This document shows positions 56,609 to 64,000 of a stretch of DNA of 64,000 nucleotides, piece by piece. The notes under the pieces are model-generated. The model made no database searches. It saw only the letters and a program-made list of their open reading frames with translations, and had not been told where the DNA came from. The DNA is from Tolypeutes matacus. Taxonomy: Eukaryota > Chordata > Mammalia > Cingulata > Chlamyphoridae. Where the stretch lies: assembly GCA_026826555.1 (NCBI GenBank), contig JAKSZT010053928.1:4201937-4265936 (forward strand), in the 5' to 3' direction. Positions within the stretch are counted from its first letter, which is position 1. Each line of letters begins with the position of its first letter. The translations under genes and the position numbers were made by a program.

Positions 56609-57848
56609 CTCTAATGTGGTTTTGATCTCACCGATTGTGTCTTTAATTCCCATGAGCTCTGTTACTTTTTAAGTTAGATTTTCAAATTCTTCTTTGTGCT
56701 TTTTTAGTGCCTTCTTGATGTCCTTTATCTCTTTAGCTATATTCTCTTTCAATTCATTAATTTGATTTTGGAAATTTGTGTGCATCTCGTTTAGTTGTCT
56801 CAAATCCTGCATCTCTTCTTAGGCTTTGATATATTCCTTTTCTTGTGTCATTTCTTCCATTTTCTTAGCATGGCTTGTAAGTTTTTGCTGATGTCTAGGC
56901 ATCTTATTAGGGTGATGAGTTTACCCAGATGCTCAATTTCTCTTTTGTAGACTTTTAGCAGTGTGTGGCTGTGTGTTACTGCTGTTCTTTGATTCTTGGT
57001 TCAATCTGTCTGGGTCTTTAGGATTGTCCCTGGTTGTTGCTCAAATCTGGGTCCTGGACCCAGTAATGGGTTGCAGACCCACTCCCTAGGACCTGGGGAG
57101 GGAGTCTGTAAAGGCTGGAAAAAGCCTCTCTTTCTTTCTTACTTTTAATTTCCTCACCTGTACTTGTTTGGTCTGCCAGCAGATGAATCTCTTTGGCAGC
57201 CCTCTCAGTTCAGTGCCTGGTCTGAGTGTGTTTGCTGCAATATGGACTGGATCATTGTGACAGAGGTTTCTGCCTGGAGGCTACATGCCTTATAATTCAA
57301 ACTTTCTGATTCAGTTCTCCAACTTGACTGGCAGCCTCCTCCCTTTTCCCTGGTGGGACATAATTCCACTCCCTTCTGTGAACTCAAAAACCATCCCAGT
57401 CAGTAGAGAGGGATATTGAGCTGGTTGGATCTCTTTATTCCCTTGCTTGTTCCTGTGGCAAACAATGGTGCCTCTCCACCTGGCCTGGGAGGGCTTGTGG
57501 ATACAGCAGACCAAATTTGTGGGTCAAAAGCTCAGTCAGCTGTAGGCTATGTTCTTTCCTGGGGAGGTGGGTCCCTGGGGCTCCCTTTGTAGCCGTCATC
57601 CCTGAGGCCTGAGAACTCAAAAGTGTCTATAGTATGGGGTAGGGTGCTGGCATTTCCTGCTGCAAATTCTAACTCACAGTTTTGTCATCACAATTCTTTT
57701 CCTTTGCACTCTCTCCTGTGGGCAGTGTCCAGAGATTGTTTCCAGGCCATATCTGCCTGTCCTCTAGCTAGTTTTTGGGAGACAAGAGAATCCTCTGTCT
57801 TTCTAGTCTGCCATCTTCCCAGACATCTGCTGGAATTTTGATTGGTAT

Positions 57849-58038
57849 TTTTTTTTTTTTTTTTTTTAAAGATTTTATTTATTTATTCATTTATCCCCCC
57901 CTTGCTGCTTGTGCTCGCTGGGTCAGCTAACCACGCCGTGCGGGCGGGCTTGCCTTCACCAGGAGGCCCCTGGAACCGAACCCGGCGCCTCCCATATGGT
58001 AAACGGGAGCCCTGCTGATTGAGCCACAGCCGCTTCCC
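57849..58038 (-). mobile_element. DAS-type SINE
   Basis: Standard body ending 'agccgcttccc'. The short duplicated target 'ggtat' lies at 57844-57848 and 58039-58043. It is inserted at the edge of the neighbouring short SINE. Confidence 0.82.
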
Positions 58039-58046
58039 GGTATAGC

Positions 58047-58151
58047 TTTTTTTTTTTTTTTTTTTTTTTTACCGGGAGGTACCGGGGATCGAACCCTGGT
58101 CTCTCCATATGGTAGACGGACGCCGAACCTCTTGAGCCACATCCGTTTCCC
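58047..58151 (-). mobile_element. Short DAS-type SINE
   Basis: T-run, 'accgggaggtaccggggatc', ending 'acatccgtttccc'. Its target 'ttgattggtat' is at 57838-57848 and 58152-58162, so the longer SINE at 57849-58038 came later and lies between them. Confidence 0.85.
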
Positions 58152-59970
58152 TTGATTGGTATTGTGTTGAATCTATAAGTCAGTTTAGATAAGCTTGACA
58201 TCTTCTAATCCATTAACATGGAATGTCTTTCCATTTGTTTAGGTCTTTGATTTGTTTTAGCATTGTTTTGTAGTTTTCTGAATAAAGGTTCTATACATCT
58301 TTTGGTTAAATTAATTCCTAGATATTTAAATCTTCTTGTTGCTATAGTAAATGGAATTTTTTTCCCTGATTTCCTCCTCAGATTGTTCAGTACTGTGTAC
58401 AGAAACATTACTGATTTTTGCATGTTATCTTGTATCTCCAAGTTTGCTGAACTTGTTTATTATCTGAAGTAGTTGTCTTAGACATTTCAGAATTTTCTAA
58501 ATATAGGATTATATTATCTGCAAATAGAGTTTTGCTTCTTTTTTTCCTATTTGGATGCTTTTAAAAAAATAATTTTATTTTTTCTTGTCCAGCTGGTCTA
58601 GCTAGAACTTCTAGCAGATTGTTGAATAACAGTGATGACAGTGACAATCCTTGTCATGTTCCCAATCTGAGAGGTAAAGCTTTCAGCCTTTCCCCATTGA
58701 GTATGATGTTAGCTGTGGTTTTTCATAAATGCCCTTTATCATATTGAGGAGTTTTTCTTTTATTCCTATTTTTTGAAGTGTTTTTATCAAGAAAGGATGC
58801 TGGATTTTGTTGAATGCCTTCTTTGCATCAGTCGAGATGATCATGTAGTTTCTTTTTCTTCAATTTGTTAATGTGGTGTATTACGTTAATTGATTTTCTT
58901 GTGTTGAACCACCCTTGCACACCAGTATAGGGTTAATGTAAGTTTTTTGTGCATTTCTAGGAATTTGTTCATTCCATCTAGGTTGTCTAGTTTTTTGGCT
59001 TACAGTTTCTCATAATATCCTCTTATCCTTTTTGTTGTTGTGGGGTCAGTCATAATTTCTCCCCTTTAATTCCTGATTTTATTTATTTGCATCTTCTCTC
59101 TTTTTTTCTTTGTTTAGCTAGGGGTTTGTCACTTTCATTGATCTCAACCAAGTTTTGGTTTTGTTGGTTTTTCTCTCTTTTTTTTTTGTTCTTAATTTAA
59201 TTGATTTCTGCTCTAATCTTTACTATGTCTTTCCTTCTGCTTTTGGTTTCCTGTTTTTTTCCTAGTTCCTCCAGATTTTCAGTTAGGTCTTTGATTTTAG
59301 CTTTTTCTTCTTCTTTTTTTTTTTTTAGGTGTTAAGGTTATAAATTTCCCTCTCCTTTGCTGTATCCCATAAATTTTGATAAGTTGTGTTCTTGTTTTCA
59401 TTTGTCTCAATATATTTACTAATTTCTCTCGCAATTTCTTTGGCCCACAGATTGTTTAGGAGTGTGTTGTTTAGTCTCCACACATTTGCAAATTTCCCCC
59501 TTTCTCGTCTATTATTCATTTCAGATCAAAATCAATATTTCTTTAGTCCTGTGCCAGGTCCCAGGGTGAACAGTGGTGTGGCCCCACCCAGCCTGGAAGG
59601 GCTCATGGGCTCTAGCAGAACAAATTTGCTGGCCAAAGGCTGAATCCAGCCTTTAGGCTGAATTCTCTCTTTACCCTTTCCTTGGCATGTGAGTCCCTGA
59701 AGACCCCTCTGTCTGTTGCACCCAGCTGGAGGCTAGAGAATTCAAAGCTGTCTGTTCAGAGGGTGGGGGGATGGGTGTGGGGAGCTGCAGCTGCAGTTTT
59801 TACTCACAGATTCTTTTTCTTTGCCCCCTCTCTTCTGGGTGGTGTCCAGCCTTCCCCTGGTATCCTAAACTCTAGAACATTACCCCCTCAGGCCACTCTG
59901 CCTGTCCTCTAGCTAGGTTTCTGGGAGAGAAGTGGAGTCCTGTGTCTCTTTAATCTGCCATCTGACCAGA

Positions 59971-60300
59971 AGTGACCACCTGTTTTTTATTGTGATATTA
60001 TCACATACATCCAAAAAAGTGTTTAGTCATATCGGTTGGGTTTAACGAAATGGTTAGAAAGCAAAAAACATTGTAAACAAAGCACAGGTAAAATACAGAA
60101 CATTGATGACTACACTCTTCCCAGACATTCCTTTTGTGTGTGTTTTTGATTACAATACTCTTTATATCCCCTAAAAATAAAATAACCACTCTCCTGACTT
60201 ACATTAACCAATTCTATGCATTCTTTATATATCTATGAACTGTCTATGAATTCCTAAAAATTATAGTTCAGATATACCTATTTTGTAACATTTTAAAAAA
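59971..60300. other. Intron sequence without a recognised element
   Basis: AT-rich, no clear repeat or frame. Confidence 0.35.
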
Positions 60301-61860
60301 TGTTGTCATACTATATATGTCTCCTGGGCCTGCCTTCATTTATATTAAAGTATAATTTATATATAATATATATTTATATACATATACATGTGCATTTATA
60401 AATCATGGATTTATGTATAATAAATGAAATTTTATATAATTCATTTTATATTAAACACAGGTTTTGAGTGTACAGTTTGATGAATTTTGATAAATACACA
60501 CAAGTCAAATGTAGAAGCTTTTTACTTTGCAGAAAGTTCCCTCATGTTCATTTCCATTCAGTAACACCTTTTCTTTGAAGCATCCTTTGTGCTTTTATCA
60601 CCAGAGCTTGGTTTTGACTGTACTACATCATAAAAATGGAATTTTTTATGTGTGTATTCTTCTATGTCTGGATTCTGTCTTGAGATTCCTATGTGTTGTT
60701 GTATGTACCAGTGGCTCATTCTATTTTATTGACAAGTTGTATTCCATGTGTGACTGTACCACAATTTTTTTATTCATATAGTTGTTGATGGACATTGGGT
60801 TGCTTCTAGTGTTTGGCTATTAAGAGTGAAGCTACCTTGATCAGTCTTATACACGTCTTTTGAGGATATGTATTTTTGTTTCTCTTGAGTATAAACCTAA
60901 GAGAAGAATTGCTGAGACATAGGGTAGATAAATGTTTTTGTTTTTTAATTAGAGAAGTTGTAGGTTTATAGAAAACTTATGCATAAAATCTAGAGTTCCC
61001 ATATACCACTACATTATTAACACTTTGCATTAGTGTGGTACATTTGTTATAATTCAAGAAAGAATATTTTTATAATTATGCTATTAACTATAGTCCATTG
61101 TTTAACAATAGGGTTCACTGTTTATATTGTGTAGTCCTATGTGCTTTTTAAAGTCTTTTTATTATAGTAACATATATACAAACTAAAATTTCCACTTTTA
61201 ACCATATTCAGATGTATAATTCAATGCTCTTAATTACCTTCACAGTATTGTGTTATCATCACCATCCAATACCAAAACTTTATGAGAAATCCAAACAGAC
61301 ACTGTATAGTTTAAGCATTAACTCACCATTCCCTGCTCCATCTTGCCCCTTAGTGACATATAATTTATTTTTTTAATTAAATTTTTTATTTTTATTTTTA
61401 AAGAAACTTTAGATTACATAAATGTTACGTAAAAAATATAAGGGATTCCCATATGCCCCCCTCCCTCCCCCTCCCACACTTTCCCACATCAACAACATCC
61501 CTCATTAGTGTGATACATGGGAGTAATGTATGATTTAGGTCCTAACTCTGTTTATTCTAATTATTTCATATCAATGAGATTATGCAATCTTTGTTCATGT
61601 TGACGAAGCTTCCTTCTATTCCTAGTTTTCTAATTTATTTTTTAACAATTTATTGAAGTATACCATTCATACATGAACATACATAAACAATAAATGTTGA
61701 GTAAACATTGTGAACTTAAAAAACAAACATGCATAACATCATACAGGGCTCCCACACATCATTCCACCACAAATACTTTGCATTGTTGTGAAACATTTGT
61801 TAATAAACTATGAAAGAGCATCATCAAAGTATTACTACTAACTTTAGTCTATATCTTATT
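60300..61860 (-). mobile_element. Several L1 3' end fragments
   Basis: Complements of L1 3' UTR openings recur at about 60460, 60930, 61150 and 61630 (for example 'atagtaacatatatacaaactaaaatttccac'). A C-terminal ORF2 trace lies near 60760-60900 ('gttgatggacattgggttgcttctag'). Boundaries between copies are not sharp. Confidence 0.6.
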
Positions 61861-61871
61861 CCCCTATACTT

Positions 61872-62600
61872 TTTAAAAAAGGATTTATTTATTTATTTAT
61901 TTATTTACTTTTATCCATTTCCCCCACCCCATTTCTGCTGTTTTTGTGTCCATTCGCTGGGCAGCTCTCTGTGTCCGTTTCCTGTCCTCTTTTCTCATCC
62001 TTCTCCTCCTGTCTTCACTGGGATTCGATCCTTGGAACCTCTGATGTGGGAGAGAAGCATCCCACCGCCTGTGCCACCCCAGTTCCTGGTTTTTCAGCAC
62101 GTCTTGATCTCCCTTGTGTCCACTCTCCTGCTACGTTATCATCTGGCTGTTTGGTGAGCAGGGCCTGATGGTGCACCCACACATGGGGCCTGGTGGCACA
62201 CCACGCACGGGGCCCGGGGGTCTCACCTGCTTGAGGGGCCTGGCGGCGCACCTGTGTACGGGGCCTTGCGGCCCACGTGCCTTCTATATTTTTCTTTTTA
62301 CTTTTCTTTTTTTACCAGGAGGTCCTGGGGATCGTACCCAGTTCCCTCCATGTGGGAGATGGACATCCAACCATTTGAGCCACACCTGTCCCCCTGCTAT
62401 ATCTCTTAAAGTTGACCAAAGATACCTAGAGTTACAGTCATTTCCCATACTAGATGGGCATATAATAAATCAGGCTTAGTTTATCACCAGCATTCTAAAA
62501 ACGAGACCTAGGGAGAAAAACTAGGTCTGGGAACACATGCATGGTTTCTAATATAGCAAATGTTTAGCTTACCCTGATTATGACAAAATCAGGACAGCGA
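61872..62600 (-). mobile_element. Composite repeat: leader plus long DAS SINE
   Basis: On the minus strand the leader (62600 down to about 62395) parallels 12345-12545 closely ('ctgtcctgattttgtcataatcagggtaagctaaac'). The SINE follows from about 62393 ('ggggacaggtgtggctcaaatgg') and ends in '(taaa)n' near 61880. This is the most complete of the three copies. Confidence 0.75.
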
Positions 62601-62808
62601 GAATATTCACAACTAATTGTTTTTATCAAGAAGCAATGCTGGAATTTGTCAAATGCCCCTTTTCCATCATTTAAAATGATCATGTGTTTTTTTTTCCTTC
62701 ATTCTTTTAATGGCTATATTACATTACTTTTTTTCTTATTTTGAACCACCTTTGCATACCTGGGATAAATCCAATTTGGTCATGGTATATAACTCTTTGA
62801 GTACTTTT

Positions 62809-62965
62809 TTTTTTTTTAAAGATTTTATTTATTTATTCATTTATCCCCCCCTTGCTGCTTGTGCTCGCTGGGTCAGCTAACCACGCCGTGCGGGTGGGCT
62901 TGCCTTCACCAGGAGGCCCCGGGAACCGAACCGGGAGCCCTACTGATTGAGCCACAGCTGCTTCC
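62809..62965 (-). mobile_element. DAS-type SINE with internal deletion
   Basis: Standard ends, but 'gaaccgaaccgggagccct' skips the segment with 'ggcctcccatatggtaaac'. The target 'ctctttgagtactttt' is duplicated at 62793-62808 and 62966-62981. Confidence 0.88.
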
Positions 62966-63618
62966 CTCTTTGAGTACTTTTGGATTTGGTTTGCTGGTGC
63001 TTTGTTGAGGATTTTTGCATCTATATTCATAAGAGACATTGTATGAAATTTTCTTTTGTTATTGATTTCTAGCTTGTGGTCAGAAAATAAGCACTGTATG
63101 ATTTCATTATTTTTGAATTTATTGAAACTTGTTTCATGACCCAACATACAGACTATCCTGGAGAATCATCCACGTGCACTTGAGAAGAATGTGTATTCTG
63201 TTTTTGTTGGGTGCGGTATTCTATAAATGTCTGTTAGGTCTAGTTGTTTTAGAGTCTTGTTCAAGTCTCGTACTACCTTATTGATAATCTGTCTAGATAT
63301 TCTCTTTCTTATTGAAATTTTGTATTAATCTCGCCTACTATTAATATAGAACCATAAATTTCTCCCTTCAAATCTATCAGTATTTGCTTCATGTATTTTG
63401 AGGCTGTGTTGTTAGGTTTGTATATATTTATAATTGTTACATATTCTTGTTGAATTGACCCCTTGTCGGTATACAATTACCATCTTTGTCCTTGTAGCTG
63501 TTTTTTACTGAAAGTCTATTTTATCTGATATTAGTATGGCTACATCAGCTCTCCTTTGGTTACTACTTGCATGATATATTATTTTCTATCCTTTCACTTT
63601 CAACCTACTTATGTTTTT

Positions 63619-63834
63619 TTTTTTTTTTTTTTTTTAAATGATCAATGTTGACTTTTTTTTTTTTAAAGATTTTATTTATTTATTCATTTATCCCCCCCTT
63701 GCTGCTTGTGCTCGCTGGGTCAGCTAACCACGCCGTGCGGGCGGGCTTGCCTTCACCAGGAGGCCCCGGGAACCGAACCCGGGGCCTCCCATATGGTAAA
63801 CAGGAGCCCTACTGATTGAGCCACAGCCGCTTCC
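63619..63834 (-). mobile_element. DAS-type SINE with a 17-nt apparent 3' transduction
   Basis: On the minus strand the SINE (63834 down to about 63663) ends in an A-run. 'gtcaacattgatcattt' (63635-63651) follows, and then a second A-run to 63619. The target 'cctacttatgttttt' lies outside the whole unit (63604-63618 and 63835-63849), so the 17 nt arrived together with the SINE. Confidence 0.75.
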
Positions 63835-64000
63835 CCCTACTTATGTTTTTGAATTTAAGGTGAGTCTCTTGTAGACAGCATATTGTTGGGTCTTGCTTTT
63901 TTAAATCTATTCTGCCAATCTCTGCCTTTTAATGGGAGAGTTTAATCCATTTACATTTAAAGCCTTTAATGATAATGTAGGATTTTCTTCTGCCATTTTG

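Larger units (their letters stand above)
51300..57830 (-). mobile_element. L1 LINE, nearly full length, decayed
   Basis: Read right to left: 5' UTR (about 57060-57830, ending with the complement of 'gaagatggcagac'), ORF1 coiled coil and C-terminal region (56100-57050, EQELREWNDS near 56040), ORF2 endonuclease (54375-55300, FKCKKVIRDTEGHYILIKGTIHQ split by stops), RT region (53520-54230, HHINKLKGKETQSS), C-terminus (about 52240-53500) and 3' UTR (51300-52200). Many stops and a deletion between 54230 and 54285 inactivate it. SINEs at 55448 and 56172 and a SINE tail at 54242 interrupt it. Confidence 0.82.
57831..59970 (-). mobile_element. L1 LINE with large internal deletion, 5' UTR retained
   Basis: The complement holds ORF2 RT-region remnants (58150-58970), ORF2 endonuclease-side sequence (59050-59520) and then L1 5' UTR (59525-59970), which ends in the complement of a 'gatggcagat' start. 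ORF1 is missing. Two SINEs (57849-58038 and 58047-58151) interrupt it. It sits head-to-tail with the L1 at 51300-57830. Confidence 0.75.
46315..64000 (+). other. OLA1: OLA1 intron 2 (5' part)
   Basis: It begins GTAGGT. No further OLA1 exon is recognised up to the window end, in keeping with the large introns of this gene in mammals. Almost all identifiable content is L1 (minus strand) and SINE. Confidence 0.8.
62615..64000 (-). mobile_element. L1 LINE fragment running off the window
   Basis: The complement carries decayed ORF2 RT and endonuclease-side sequence (for example the 'gtgagtctcttgtagacagcatat' region at 63862, the complement of the CLQETH coding part). SINEs at 62809-62965 and 63619-63834 interrupt it. 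Confidence 0.75.

Noticed and set aside
46315..64000. Search for OLA1 exon 3 (expected to begin with the P-loop Lys-Ser)
   Set aside because: No matching coding segment with splice sites was recognised by eye; it probably lies beyond the window.

Overview
This is mammalian nuclear DNA, very probably from an armadillo (Xenarthra, Dasypus-like). The main clue is a dense population of tRNA-derived SINEs that look like the armadillo DAS-SINEs. Their heads read 'gggaagcggctgtggctc' or 'gggaaacggatgtggctc'. Many have near-perfect target-site duplications (TSDs), so the family was active recently. The window is AT-rich and intron/intergenic-like, and well over half of it is recognisable retroelement sequence. 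Nothing bacterial is present, and almost all long open frames are repeat-derived.

Host gene: the one conventional gene is the 5' end of OLA1 (Obg-like ATPase 1, + strand). A CpG island at about 44440-45260 holds a CCAAT box, GC boxes and the non-coding first exon (donor at 45027). Coding exon 2 (46214-46314) starts exactly at the ATG and ends inside the P-loop codons. The remaining ~17.7 kb is intron 2, filled with L1 and SINE copies. The first 44 kb is upstream intergenic DNA.

Layout: 1-8 kb holds old repeats, an LTR, a GTF2A1L-like processed pseudogene (minus strand) and an MER5A-like element. 8-19.5 kb holds two plus-strand L1 copies pierced by SINEs, a 776-bp polyadenylated retro-insert and an unfamiliar L1-tailed repeat. 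19.5-25.5 kb is mostly unique sequence with SINEs. 25.49-32.33 kb is a complete, young ERV-L provirus on the minus strand, with LTRs differing at 3 of 452 positions, a 5-bp TSD, a Leu-type primer site, a broken gag and one uninterrupted protease-RT-RNase H-integrase-dUTPase frame. 32.3-34.4 kb is an ERRFI1 processed pseudogene abutting the provirus. 34.4-44 kb holds an L1, MaLR/ERVL LTRs (two clean solo LTRs) and SINEs. 50-64 kb is a minus-strand L1 thicket.

The most notable items are the ERV-L provirus with its same-frame gag-UGA-pol arrangement, a leader-bearing composite SINE-like repeat present three times, a dimeric SINE with a conserved linker, and a SINE that appears to have carried 17 nt of flanking DNA with it. 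All calls come from reading the sequence; no database search was run.
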